Below, in pieces: positions 33,003 to 40,999 of a DNA stretch of 64,000 bases. Position numbers and translations under genes: made by a program. Positions within the stretch are counted from its first letter, which is position 1. The number at the start of each line of letters is the position of its first letter. Below the pieces are notes generated by a model, which saw only the letters and a list, made by a program, of their open reading frames with translations, was not told the origin of the DNA and ran no database searches. This stretch comes from Rhizorhabdus histidinilytica (GTDB lineage Bacteria > Pseudomonadota > Alphaproteobacteria > Sphingomonadales > Sphingomonadaceae), in assembly GCF_900167915.1 (NCBI RefSeq), contig NZ_FUYM01000015.1:1-64000 (forward strand), given 5' to 3'.

Positions 33003-34163
33003 ATGGACGCCAAGGAGCAAGTGAAGCCCGAACCGAGCGACCGGACGGCCGCGCTGGAAACGCTGCTGTCGGCGGCGCGCGCGCGGCGCGACGAGTTCAA
33101 CGCCAACCAGCAGATCAGCGCCGACGTCGTCGAGATGATGAAGGCGGCCGGGGTCTATCGTGCGATGGTCGCCAAGCGCTTTGGCGGCGACGAAAAGTCC
33201 CCTGCCGAATTCCTGCGCCTGATCGAGACGATCTCGCAGGCCGACGGCTCGACCGGCTGGGTCGCCAGCTTCGGCTTCTCGGCGGTCTATCTGTCGGCGC
33301 TGCCGATCGAAACGCTCGAGGCGATGTATGCCAACGGTCCCGACGTGGTCTTCGCCGGCGGCATCTTCCCGCCGCAGAAGGCGGTGCCGGTCGAAGGCGG
33401 GCTCGAAGTGTCGGGCCGCTGGAGCTGGGGCAGCGGCTGCACCGGTGCGGAGGTCATCGGCGTCGGCATCAAGGTCGAGGGCGGCGGCCCCACCGGCGGC
33501 CTGCCGCTGATCGCGGTGACCCCGGCCAAGAACGTCCAGATCGTCCCCAACTGGGACGTCATCGGCATGCGCGGCACCGGCAGTCACGACATGGTGCTCG
33601 ACAAGGTCGTCGTGCCCGAGGCGTGGACCTTCGTGCGCGGCGGCAAGTCGAGCCTCGACACCCCGCTCTACCGCTATCCGTCGATGCCGCTCGCGGCGCA
33701 GGTGCTGGCGGTGGTCGGGCTCGGCATCGCACGCAGCGCACTGGACCAGATGACCGCCCTCGCCGGCGGGCGGACCTCGATCACCGGCCAGCCCACCCTG
33801 GCCGACCGCCCCTATGTGCAGACCGATATCGCCAAGGCGGAGGCGGCGCTGCGCTCGGCTCGCGCCTTCTTCTACGAGATCACCGAGGAAGCCTATGCGA
33901 CGCTGGTCGCGGGCGACGAGCTGAGTATCGAGACCCGCGCCCTGCTCCGCCTCGCCTCGACCAACGCCGCGCGCGTCGGCGCCGACATCACCCTCGACAT
34001 CTACCGCATGGCCGGCACGACCGGCGTCTTCGCCAATCACTGGATCGCGCAACTGATGCAGGATGCGCAGGTCATCCCGCAACACGCCTTCCTGGCCGAC
34101 ACCACCTGGCAGAATGCCGGCAAGGTGCTGCTGGGCCTCGAATCCCCTCCCGGATATCCCTGA
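33003..34163 (+). CDS. iacA: Indole-acetate monooxygenase IacA (acyl-CoA-dehydrogenase-fold flavin monooxygenase)
   Basis: This is a 386-residue flavin-dependent monooxygenase of the acyl-CoA dehydrogenase fold (HsaA/HpaB-like, class D). IacA starts indole-3-acetate breakdown by oxidising the indole ring, using reduced flavin from a separate reductase. Family marks are ISQADGSTGWVASFGFSAVYL (around residue 75), SGRWSWGSGCTGA (around 138), GMRGTGSHDMVLDKVVVPE (around 192) and a C-terminal helical domain ending with HWIAQLMQDAQVIPQHAF. The assignment rests on the neighbours: iacB and iacE follow directly. The usual reductase gene, iacG, is absent from the window. A motif shared with the MFS gene lies at -67. 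Confidence 0.85.
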   Translation: MDAKEQVKPEPSDRTAALETLLSAARARRDEFNANQQISADVVEMMKAAGVYRAMVAKRFGGDEKSPAEFLRLIETISQADGSTGWVASFGFSAVYLSALPIETLEAMYANGPDVVFAGGIFPPQKAVPVEGGLEVSGRWSWGSGCTGAEVIGVGIKVEGGGPTGGLPLIAVTPAKNVQIVPNWDVIGMRGTGSHDMVLDKVVVPEAWTFVRGGKSSLDTPLYRYPSMPLAAQVLAVVGLGIARSALDQMTALAGGRTSITGQPTLADRPYVQTDIAKAEAALRSARAFFYEITEEAYATLVAGDELSIETRALLRLASTNAARVGADITLDIYRMAGTTGVFANHWIAQLMQDAQVIPQHAFLADTTWQNAGKVLLGLESPPGYP

Positions 34164-34182
34164 ACTGGAAAGGACGACCCTC

Positions 34183-34542
34183 ATGACCACCGAGAAACAG
34201 CGCCTTCGCGTCCTCTTCTGCGGCGCCGTGCTGCAGAATTTCTTCGATCTTCCCGCCGGCGACATCGGCAAGGTGTGGGCGGCGACCGGCGAGATGCTGA
34301 AGGGCATCCGCGACCTGCCGGGCGTCGAGATCCTGGGCACTATCGACGACGACCAGACGATGGTCGGTACCTCGCCGACCGGCTGGCCCTGGACCTTCTA
34401 CATCCTCGCCGAGGTTCCCGATCGCGAGACCGCCGTCGCGGCCTGCAACCTGTTCCGCACCATCGAGGTCGGCGAGTATCGCCTGTGGAAATATATGCGG
34501 GTCGAGGCGCGGATCGGCCGTGAGCTGGTGATCCCGGCATGA
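34183..34542 (+). CDS. iacB: IacB-like small protein of indole-acetate catabolism
   Basis: This 119-residue protein has the IacB pattern: LRVLFCGAVLQNFFD at the start, GIRDLPGVEILGTIDDDQTMVG, WPWTFYILAEVPDRETAVAACNLFRT, and LWKYMRVEARIGREL at the end. IacB has no settled catalytic role but is always beside iacA in known indole-acetate clusters. ATG 34183 lies 19 bases after the iacA stop, with AAAGGA in front. Its stop overlaps the iacE start by four bases, so the three are one operon. Confidence 0.8.
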   Translation: MTTEKQRLRVLFCGAVLQNFFDLPAGDIGKVWAATGEMLKGIRDLPGVEILGTIDDDQTMVGTSPTGWPWTFYILAEVPDRETAVAACNLFRTIEVGEYRLWKYMRVEARIGRELVIPA

Positions 34543-35294
34543 CGCAGGGCAGCGGCGGCGACGTCGTCCTCGTCACCGGCGGCGCGAGCGGCCTGGGCGC
34601 GGCGATCGCACGCGGAATGCATGAGCGCGGCTTCCGCGTGGGCATCGGCGATCTCGACGCCGCCGCCGCCGCGGCGCTGGCCGCCGAGCTCGACCCGAGT
34701 GGGGCGACCGCCATCGGTATCGCCCTCGACGTGCGCGAGCAGTCCTCGTTCGAGGCTGCGCGCGACACGCTGGTGGCGCGCTGGGGATCGGTCGAAGGGC
34801 TGGTCAACAACGCCGCCGCCACCGCCGCCAAGCCGGTACTCGACATCACCCCCGACGAGTTCGACGCGGTGATGGCGGTCAACGCGCGCGGCACCTTCGT
34901 CGGGTCGCAGGTGTTCGGCCGTGTGTTCAAGGCGCAGGGCTATGGCCGCATCGTCAACCTCGCCTCGCTCGCGGGGCAGAATGGCGGGACGGCGACAGGC
35001 GCGCATTATGCCGCGTCCAAAGGCGCGATCCTGACGCTCACCAAGGTGTTCGCGCGCGATCTGGCCGCCTTCGGCGTCACCGCCAACGCGATCGCGCCGG
35101 GGCCGCTCGATTCGCCGATGGTTCACCGCACCATCTCCGAAGAGGCAATGCCTCGCTTCCTGGAGAATATCCCGGTTCGCCAGCTCGGCACGCCGGCGTT
35201 CATCGCCGACATCGTCGCGCGCCTGTGCGCCCGCGACGCCGGTTTCGTGACCGGTGCCACCTGGGACATCAACGGCGGCCTCTTCATGCGCTGA
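34539..35294 (+). CDS. iacE: Short-chain dehydrogenase IacE
   Basis: This is a 251-residue short-chain dehydrogenase/reductase. It has the glycine-rich TGGASGLGAAIA (residues 13-24), NNAA, a Ser in VNLASLAG and the catalytic YAASK pair, and it ends TGATWDINGGLF. In known clusters IacE acts with IacA to turn indole-acetate into dioxindole-acetate. The ATG overlaps the iacB stop (ATGA). It is followed by a MarR gene on the same strand. The SDR call is certain; the IacE call comes from position. Confidence 0.85.
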   Translation: MTQGSGGDVVLVTGGASGLGAAIARGMHERGFRVGIGDLDAAAAAALAAELDPSGATAIGIALDVREQSSFEAARDTLVARWGSVEGLVNNAAATAAKPVLDITPDEFDAVMAVNARGTFVGSQVFGRVFKAQGYGRIVNLASLAGQNGGTATGAHYAASKGAILTLTKVFARDLAAFGVTANAIAPGPLDSPMVHRTISEEAMPRFLENIPVRQLGTPAFIADIVARLCARDAGFVTGATWDINGGLFMR

Positions 35295-35360
35295 TCCGGG
35301 AGGCCGGCGACGATGAAAACGGGCTTGCGCCGTCGGCAAAAGGGGGAGAGAGCGACGAGC

Positions 35361-35834
35361 ATGATGGACAACGCCCTGCGTGACAGCCCTCCCCCCGACG
35401 CGACGGGGTTCGACCCGCATGACTGGCCGTTCTTCTGGATGACGCAGGCGGTCGGCCGCTACCTTCAGCGGCTCGAGACGGCGCTCAAGCGGGTCGAGCT
35501 CGACGTGTCGCGCTGGCGGGTGCTGATGTGCCTCAAGGATGGTCAGGCGACGAGCGTGAGCGAGATCGCCGAGCTGGCGATCGTCAAGCTGCCGACCATG
35601 ACCAAGATCGTGCAGCGGATGCAGGCCGACGGCCTCGTCACCTGCGAAGCGCGAGCGTCGGACGGTCGGGTGACCGAAGTGTCGCTGACCGAACGCGGCC
35701 TCGCCGCGCGGCAGGAGGCCTGGACGATCGCCAACAAGCTCTACGTCCAGGCGTTCCGCACCATCGCGGCCGACGACAAGCAACGCCTCAACCGGCTGAT
35801 GGAATCGATCTTCAACAATCTCAGCGAGTGGTGA
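35361..35834 (+). CDS. MarR-family regulator (IacR-like), first paralogue
   Basis: This is a 157-residue winged-helix MarR regulator (WRVLMCLKDGQATSVSEIAELAIVKLPTMTKIVQRMQADGLV). ATG 35361 starts just before the conserved region; ATG 35313 with GGAGG upstream is also possible. Its core is very similar to the MarR protein at 40501-40977: both have WPF(F/Y)W, GRY, RWRVLM, SVSEIA, KLPTMT and QRM(Q/E)ADGLV in register. It is the last gene of the iacABE operon. In Pseudomonas and Acinetobacter, IacR is a MarR repressor relieved by indole-acetate; either paralogue could hold that role. Confidence 0.87.
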   Translation: MMDNALRDSPPPDATGFDPHDWPFFWMTQAVGRYLQRLETALKRVELDVSRWRVLMCLKDGQATSVSEIAELAIVKLPTMTKIVQRMQADGLVTCEARASDGRVTEVSLTERGLAARQEAWTIANKLYVQAFRTIAADDKQRLNRLMESIFNNLSEW

Positions 35835-35948
35835 TCACGGCCTGATCGTCATCCCGGACCTGATCCGGGATTCAGAAACGCAGCGTTGGAACAGGAAGCG
35901 CGGCGTTGCGTCTCTAAGCATCGAGCGTTGTATCCGATGCAACCACTT

Positions 35949-36066
35949 CCGCTCACCCTGAGGAGGCATTGAGCGCAGTCGAAATGCCATCTCGAAGGGC
36001 TATGCGAGGCTCAAAAATCCTTCGACTGGGCCTTCGCCAAGCTCAGGCCCTGCTCAGGACGAGCGG
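35949..36066. repeat. Intergenic palindromic repeat, copy C
   Basis: This 118-base member of the CCGCTCATCC family begins CCGCTCACCCTGAGGAGGC and ends with a diverged TGCTCAGGACGAGCGG. It lies between the two converging iac operons, where it may limit read-through. The rest of the 290-base gap (35835-36126) holds GTCATCCCGG- and GTTCAGCATGAC-type fragments of other dispersed palindromes and no gene. Confidence 0.85.
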
Positions 36067-36126
36067 ATCAGATATAATGCTCGATGCTCCGGATGCTAAA
36101 TCACGTTCAGCATGACGGGTTGGGCG

Positions 36127-36918
36127 TCAGCCCTGGTGAGCCGCCTTGACCACGGTGCAGGCGATCGCGCCGAAGTCGCCGAAGTCGGCGGTGCAGCGCT
36201 GGCCGATCCGGACGGCGTGGACGCCGGTGATCGCGCCGGTCGAGATCAGGTCGCCCTTGCGGATCGGCCGGCCCATGCGTGCCGTGCGGGCGAGCGCGAA
36301 GGCGAACGCCGCGATCGGGGTGCCGGGGATCGCACTGGCCGGCGCCTGTCCCGCCACCGTGCCATCGATCGTGGTGATACAGCGGATCGCATCGAACGAC
36401 AGCGCGCGCCAGTTGGCGATCTCAGCCCCGAGGACCAGGCCGTTATTGCCGCCGAAGCTGGCGATCGTGGTGAGCGGGCCAAGGTCGTTGGCCGCCGCGA
36501 ACGGGCCGCCAGCCACTTCGACCGCGATGTGCATCGCGCCCGCCAGATCGGCCGCCTCATCGGCGGTCCAGTCGGTCTTGCCGGCCGGCGCATCGCCCGA
36601 GGCGACGATCACCAGCTCGGCCTCGAACGCCGAGAAGCCGTTCTCGATCGCGGCGAAGTCGTTGGTCGCACCGGCGCTCAGGATGGTGGCGGCGAACATC
36701 GGGCCGACGAAGCGGTCCTCGCCAAGCGTCTCGACCAGCGGCGGGGCGATCCGGCCGACCTTCCAGCCGGCGATCCGATCGGGCCATTGCCCGATCTCCG
36801 CGAGCTGAACGGCATAGGCCTGGTCGAGATCGGCCGGCAGCGCGCCGGGATAATCGGAAAAACCGCTGGCGGCCCTGCGGGCCTCGACGAAACGCGCCGC
36901 TTGTCGTTCGATGCTCAT
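36127..36918 (-). CDS. 2-keto-4-pentenoate hydratase family (FAH superfamily)
   Basis: This 263-residue protein is of the fumarylacetoacetase superfamily, hydratase branch (MhpD/XylJ-like): SIERQAARFVEARRAAS at the start, GWKVGRIAPPLVETLG, a metal-ligand region ENGFSAFEAELVIVASGD, and KGDLISTGAITGVHAVRIG near the end. Hydratases of this group add water to 2-hydroxypenta-2,4-dienoates formed by meta cleavage of catechols, so this gene may belong to the route below the catechol made from indole-acetate. No ring-cleavage dioxygenase is present. GCGAGG precedes ATG 36918. It follows iacD by 56 bases, across a hairpin. Confidence 0.85.
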   Translation of the reverse strand: MSIERQAARFVEARRAASGFSDYPGALPADLDQAYAVQLAEIGQWPDRIAGWKVGRIAPPLVETLGEDRFVGPMFAATILSAGATNDFAAIENGFSAFEAELVIVASGDAPAGKTDWTADEAADLAGAMHIAVEVAGGPFAAANDLGPLTTIASFGGNNGLVLGAEIANWRALSFDAIRCITTIDGTVAGQAPASAIPGTPIAAFAFALARTARMGRPIRKGDLISTGAITGVHAVRIGQRCTADFGDFGAIACTVVKAAHQG

Positions 36919-36940
36919 CGACCTCGCCTGAATGGTGAGA

Positions 36941-36966
36941 CGCTTCGGACCGGCCGGCCCGAAGCG
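36941..36966 (-). terminator. 8-bp hairpin between iacD and the hydratase gene
   Basis: CGCTTCGG (36941-36948) pairs with CCGAAGCG (36959-36966) around a loop that itself contains CCGGCCGG. It lies between the iacD stop and the hydratase start on the minus strand. There is no T run, so it may only dampen transcription into the hydratase or protect the upstream mRNA. Confidence 0.45.
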
Positions 36967-36974
36967 TTCAAGGG

Positions 36975-37490
36975 TTACAGAAGATAGCCGATACCATGCT
37001 GGTAATCGTCGCAATTTACCAGCGTGACGATCTTCCGGTCGAGCTTCAGCCCGTCGGCGGTCGAGACGATGCGATAGACGACGTCGGCCGCCATGGTGCG
37101 CATCCGCTCATATTTATACTCGACCATGATCATCGCCGCGCGCAGCGTGATCGCGCCGTCCTCGACCGCGACCGGCACGAAGCGCGAGACGGTGCGGACC
37201 GTGCGCGCCGGCGGTGCCGACGACATCGAGAAACCCGACAGCAGCCGCTTGACGCGCGCCTGACGCATCTCGGCATCGTCGTTGACGATGTTGAGCCGGT
37301 CATCATAGTCGCTGACGTCGCGCTCGGTCGGAACGATGTAGCGGCCATTCTCGGTCCAGAGCGGCAGCCATGCCTTGTAGTCGAGCCGGTCGAGCATGTC
37401 GGCCTCGGCCCAGACGAACTGGATCGCGTCCTGCAGCGACGGCGCGGCCGCCGCCTCGGAACGGTTCAGGGGTTCAGCGATCGTGCTCAC
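36975..37490 (-). CDS. iacD: Aromatic-ring-hydroxylating dioxygenase beta subunit (IacD)
   Basis: This is a 171-residue NTF2-fold small subunit of a Rieske oxygenase. It shows the family run (FVWAEADMLDRLDYKAWLPLWTENGRYIVPTERDVSDYDDRLNIVND, then RVKRLLSGFSMSSAPPARTVRTVSRF). It forms the structural half of the alpha3-beta3 oxygenase with the adjacent alpha subunit. GTG 37490 overlaps the alpha-subunit stop (GTGA), so I prefer it to the ATG at 37511. In the indole-acetate pathway IacC/IacD act on a late ring intermediate on the way to catechol. Confidence 0.9.
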   Translation of the reverse strand: MSTIAEPLNRSEAAAAPSLQDAIQFVWAEADMLDRLDYKAWLPLWTENGRYIVPTERDVSDYDDRLNIVNDDAEMRQARVKRLLSGFSMSSAPPARTVRTVSRFVPVAVEDGAITLRAAMIMVEYKYERMRTMAADVVYRIVSTADGLKLDRKIVTLVNCDDYQHGIGYLL

Positions 37491-38740
37491 GCGGTCATCA
37501 TCCTTTTCCACATCTGATAGGCGGCGCGCATGCCGGTCTCGGCGCTGACGTCACCGGCATTATGCCCCGGCGCGGCGACGCCCTCCGGCGCGTCGACACC
37601 GCGATTGACCATGATCCACAGGTCCTGGCCCGCGCGCGCGCCGCGCTGGACACGCTCCCAGCCCTCGGCATCGTCGGGGGTGCCGAAGCCCATCGGGCCC
37701 TGGAAATGCTCGTGCAGGCGCAGCCGCATGCGGTTCGCCGCATCCGGACCGCCGTCCATGCCGATCGCAACGTGCATGATCTCGGTCTCGTTGACCTCGA
37801 TCGGGCGCAGCACGCGGAAGAAGGCCATCGAGCAGGCGACGTTGGGGAACAGGTTCAGGTTGAAGCCCGAACCGCCGACGGCGCGGACGACGCGGCGCAC
37901 CTGCTCGTCGGGCATACCCTCGGCCGCCAGCTCCTTCGCCAGCTCCTCGAAGCGCTGCGGGATCGGCGCGTCGAGATTCTCCTCGAGGTCGATCAGGTCG
38001 GGGATCATGACCATCACGCTGTGGCCGTTGCCCAGGTCCTCGACCCAGCCGCCATGCGCCAGCACCTGGAAGACGTTCTCCGCCTCCGGGTCGAGCGAGT
38101 CGAGGAAGGTCTTGTGGACGATCGGGAAGTGATAGGCGTCGGTGGTGTTCTCGAGCTGGATCTTCCAGTTGCCCGGGAAGCGGAAGCGATGCTCGCCCAG
38201 CGTCTTCACGCCGTAGCCGCCGCCCTGTTTCATGAACAGGTCGATCCACTTCTTCGCCGGGCCGAGGAAGTCGACCAGCGGCTGGATGTCGTCCTTGAAG
38301 GTGGCGAAGATCATCCCGTTATATTCTTCGGTGCGCAGCGACACGAGGCTATAGTCGGCGGTGTCGAGACCCTCGCCATAGCCGTTGATGTGCGGCACCT
38401 TGCGGAGCGTGCCGTCGACGTCGTAGCTCCAGCCATGATAGGGGCAGACGAAGACGCTGGCCTTGCCCTTGCGCTTCTCGCACACGCTGGCGGCGCGGTG
38501 GCGGCAGCGGTTGAGCAGGGTGTGGATCTTGCCCTGCTTGTCGCGGGTCACGATCACCGGCTCGCGGCCGACCCAGGAGGTCTTGAAGGTGTTGCCGGCG
38601 GGCACGTCGCTGGCGTGCGCGACCCAGACCCAGGTGCTCTTGAAGATCCGGTCCATCTCCTCCTCGAAGATGGCCTCGTCGGTATACATCGGCGTCAGGA
38701 CACGATCGTCCCGCACCAGGGTGGCGAAGTCTGTGCTCAT
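37487..38740 (-). CDS. iacC: Rieske aromatic-ring-hydroxylating oxygenase alpha subunit (IacC)
   Basis: This is a 417-residue catalytic subunit of a Rieske non-haem-iron oxygenase. The [2Fe-2S] Rieske ligands are C79, H81 (RCRHR), C99 and H102 (CPYHGW). The mononuclear iron site is D201 (subunit bridge), H204 and H209 in TTDAYHFPIVH. It needs a ferredoxin and reductase; the usual iacF is not in the window. It overlaps iacI upstream and iacD downstream by four bases each. The family call is certain; the IacC label comes from the iacH-iacI-iacC-iacD order and the iacABE operon close by. A benzoate- or anthranilate-type oxygenase is the alternative. Confidence 0.9.
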   Translation of the reverse strand: MSTDFATLVRDDRVLTPMYTDEAIFEEEMDRIFKSTWVWVAHASDVPAGNTFKTSWVGREPVIVTRDKQGKIHTLLNRCRHRAASVCEKRKGKASVFVCPYHGWSYDVDGTLRKVPHINGYGEGLDTADYSLVSLRTEEYNGMIFATFKDDIQPLVDFLGPAKKWIDLFMKQGGGYGVKTLGEHRFRFPGNWKIQLENTTDAYHFPIVHKTFLDSLDPEAENVFQVLAHGGWVEDLGNGHSVMVMIPDLIDLEENLDAPIPQRFEELAKELAAEGMPDEQVRRVVRAVGGSGFNLNLFPNVACSMAFFRVLRPIEVNETEIMHVAIGMDGGPDAANRMRLRLHEHFQGPMGFGTPDDAEGWERVQRGARAGQDLWIMVNRGVDAPEGVAAPGHNAGDVSAETGMRAAYQMWKRMMTA

Positions 38741-39276
38741 GATGGCTCCTTTGACGCAACGTCAGGGACGGAGATGGGTGCGGCGTCGGACCAATGGTCG
38801 ACATCGCGGGCGAAAAGATTCTCGGTGACGAAATGGGATATCCGCCAGGCGCCGTCCTCGACCGCGCAGCGGATCGTCAGCGCGGCCGAGCGGAGGTCCG
38901 ACCGGCCGTCGCGATAGGTCGAGGTCTGCAGCATCGACCATTGGCCGACCGCCGCTGCGGGCCCCTCGATCGTGATCGTCTCGGTCGACAGGAAATGCGC
39001 GTTCATCGCGAAATGCGCGACCGGCACGGCATAGCTGCCGAGCATTGCGACGATCGCGTCGCGGCCCTCGTGACGGCCGAACGCCTTGCGGTAGCGGCCC
39101 CGCCCTTCCCACAGCGCGTCGCGGGTGAAGCACAGGCCGAGCTCGTCGAGCGGCGTGTCGGGACCCAGCGTGTCGCAGAGCCGGAAATAGCGCATCACGA
39201 CGGCGCGCACCTCGCGCTCGGCGCGCAGGTCGGCCAGCTCGGCGCGGAGCGCGGCGATCTCCTGTTCGATCGTCAT
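38737..39276 (-). CDS. iacI: SnoaL-like / NTF2-fold protein IacI
   Basis: This 179-residue NTF2-fold protein starts with a coiled-coil-like helix (EQEIAALRAELADLRAEREVRAVVMRYFRLCD), followed by the SnoaL_4 body (LCFTRDALWEGRG, GRHEGRDAIVAMLGSY, FLSTETITIEG, GAWRISHFVTENLFARDVD). IacI proteins of indole-acetate clusters have this fold and no defined reaction. It overlaps iacH and iacC by four bases each (ATGA), so it is an integral part of the minus-strand operon. Confidence 0.82.
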   Translation of the reverse strand: MTIEQEIAALRAELADLRAEREVRAVVMRYFRLCDTLGPDTPLDELGLCFTRDALWEGRGRYRKAFGRHEGRDAIVAMLGSYAVPVAHFAMNAHFLSTETITIEGPAAAVGQWSMLQTSTYRDGRSDLRSAALTIRCAVEDGAWRISHFVTENLFARDVDHWSDAAPISVPDVASKEPS

Positions 39277-40385
39277 GCCGCGAGGCCTTGCTCGACGCGC
39301 GCGCCGACTGCGCAGAGCGTCTCGTCGTCGTTGCGGCGGCCGACGAGCTGGATCGCGACCGGTCGCCCGGCGAGCGGGATCGCCAGCGCCGGATGGCCCG
39401 AGACGTTGAACGGCCGGATCAGCGAGGTCAGGCGCAGCATCCGCGCAGCATCGCCGAGGTCGTCGAGCGCGGGCGGCAGCGCCGGCAGGGCCGGCAACGC
39501 CAGCGCGTCGACCCCAGCCAGTGCCTGATCAACCGCCGCGATGAAGCGGGTGCGCATCTTCTCGGCCTCGGCCAGTTGGGCGGCCGAGACCTTGCTTGCA
39601 CCGAGCAGCCGGGCACGGACGTCGGCGCCGATTCGGGGATCCTCGACGAGGTCGCCGAAGGTCGACCAGGCCTCGGCCGCCATGATCGTGATGCCCGCCT
39701 CGAACGCCTGGTCGAGGCCCGGCAGGTCGACAGGAACGATCTCCGCCCCGCTGCGCCGCAGCTCGGCGAGGACGGCCTCGGCGATCTCGGCGTCGGCCGA
39801 GCTTTCCACCCAGCCGATCCGCACCGACGCCGGACGGCCGGCGGGGACGAAGGTCGGGTCGATCAGCGCCATCGCCGTCTCGATCCCCGCCACGTCACGC
39901 GCGAAGGGGCCGACGCAGTCCAGGCTCGAATCGGCCGGAATGCAGCCCTCGCGGCTGACCCGGCCGAAGCTGGGCTTCAGCCCGAACACGCCGCAGCAGG
40001 TGGCGGGCATGCGGATCGAGCCGCCGGTGTCGGTGCCGATCGCGATCTCGGCGAGCCCCGCCGCGACCGCCGCCGCCGATCCGCTCGACGAGCCGCCGGG
40101 GATCAGCTTGGGAAAATTGGGATTGATCGGGGTGCCGAGCCAGCGGTTCACGCCGGTCACGCCATAGGCGAACTCGTGCATGTTGGTCTTGCCGACGATG
40201 CGCGCGCCGCCCGCGATCAGCGCGGCGACCACCGCTGCGTGCGCGGCCGCCGGCGGCGCTTCGGACAGCGCCTCGCTGCCGACGCTGGTGCGCTTGCCGG
40301 CGATGTCGATGCAATCCTTGACCGCCACCGTCGGACCGGTGCCGCCAAGCTCGAATCGTTCGACGAAGATGTTGTCCGACGTCAC
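39273..40385 (-). CDS. iacH: Amidase-signature hydrolase IacH
   Basis: This amidase-signature enzyme is of the AtzF-like type, about 370 residues long. The Lys is in TVAVKDCIDIAG, the cis-Ser in GGSSSGSAAAVAAG and the nucleophile region in DTGGSIRMPATCCG. IacH is the amidase-like member of the indole-acetate pathway. Two starts compete. ATG 40421 has a weak ribosome site and puts one of the two operator palindromes inside the gene. GTG 40385 has GAGGGG six bases before it and starts at the conserved VTSDNIFVERFE, so I prefer it. The first gene of the minus-strand operon, it is divergent from a MarR gene across two identical palindromes. Confidence 0.85.
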   Translation of the reverse strand: MTSDNIFVERFELGGTGPTVAVKDCIDIAGKRTSVGSEALSEAPPAAAHAAVVAALIAGGARIVGKTNMHEFAYGVTGVNRWLGTPINPNFPKLIPGGSSSGSAAAVAAGLAEIAIGTDTGGSIRMPATCCGVFGLKPSFGRVSREGCIPADSSLDCVGPFARDVAGIETAMALIDPTFVPAGRPASVRIGWVESSADAEIAEAVLAELRRSGAEIVPVDLPGLDQAFEAGITIMAAEAWSTFGDLVEDPRIGADVRARLLGASKVSAAQLAEAEKMRTRFIAAVDQALAGVDALALPALPALPPALDDLGDAARMLRLTSLIRPFNVSGHPALAIPLAGRPVAIQLVGRRNDDETLCAVGARVEQGLAA

Positions 40386-40400
40386 CCTCAGCCCCTCAAC

Positions 40401-40412
40401 TTGAATATTCAA
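40401..40412. promoter_or_regulatory. Operator palindrome TTGAATATTCAA, copy 1
   Basis: This perfect 12-base palindrome is one of two in the iacH / MarR divergent region. The second is at 40433-40444. The centres are 32 bases apart, about three helical turns, so two dimers could bind the same face. It is the typical form of a MarR operator. Confidence 0.7.
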
Positions 40413-40432
40413 CCTATCCATAGCATGCCGCG

Positions 40433-40444
40433 TTGAATATTCAA
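40433..40444. promoter_or_regulatory. Operator palindrome TTGAATATTCAA, copy 2
   Basis: This is an identical copy of the palindrome at 40401-40412, here extended to 14 perfect bases (GTTGAATATTCAAC, 40432-40445). It lies about 56 bases before the MarR start at 40501 and about 48 bases before the preferred iacH start, where it could block both promoters. Confidence 0.7.
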
Positions 40445-40500
40445 CCAGATTGTCGCCGCCGCGCCGGCCGGGTAGAGAGGAACGGCGAACGGAGAAGCGA

Positions 40501-40977
40501 ATGACCGCGAAGCATGACAAGAAGGCCCCAGCCCGCAACGAGCGGTTCAACTATCGGAGCTGGCCCTTCTACTGGATCGCCCGGGCGAGCGGGCGCTATC
40601 GCGGCCGGATGGAGGAGATGCTGCGCGACACCGCGCTCGACATGCCGCGCTGGCGGGTGCTGATGACGCTCCACCAGGACCGGGTCGCGAGCGTCAGCGA
40701 GATCGCCGCGCATTCGAGCGAGAAGCTGCCGACGATGACGCGGATCATCCAACGGATGGAAGCCGACGGTCTCGTCCGCCGTCGCCCCCGTCCGGGCCGC
40801 GAGCATGTGATGGAGGTGGTGCTGACCGACGCGGGCGAGCTCGCCGGCAACGAGGCCTGGGCGCGCGCCGATTCGATCTACGGCCAGGCCTTCGCCGGGA
40901 TGACCGACGCCGAGCTGGAGCAGCTCACTGGCCTGCTCCAGCGGGTCGCGGAGAATCTGAAGGCGTCGGGGGAGTGA
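40501..40977 (+). CDS. MarR-family regulator (IacR-like), second paralogue
   Basis: This is a 158-residue MarR winged-helix regulator (WRVLMTLHQDRVASVSEIAAHSSEKLPTMTRIIQRMEADGLV, then the beta-wing RRRPRPGREHVMEVVLT). GGAGAAG precedes ATG 40501. It is divergent from iacH with the two TTGAATATTCAA palindromes between, which makes it the best candidate for the protein that binds them. It is a close relative of the MarR protein at 35361-35834. The two paralogues bracket the iac locus. A perfect 10-bp hairpin (41000-41026) follows it. Confidence 0.9.
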   Translation: MTAKHDKKAPARNERFNYRSWPFYWIARASGRYRGRMEEMLRDTALDMPRWRVLMTLHQDRVASVSEIAAHSSEKLPTMTRIIQRMEADGLVRRRPRPGREHVMEVVLTDAGELAGNEAWARADSIYGQAFAGMTDAELEQLTGLLQRVAENLKASGE

Positions 40978-40999
40978 TGCCCGCTACGCAAACGAAACG

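Noticed and set aside
37487-38740. Rieske oxygenase as a benzoate or anthranilate dioxygenase
   Set aside because: The neighbours iacI, iacH and the nearby iacABE favour IacC. The alternative cannot be fully excluded without an enzyme assay.
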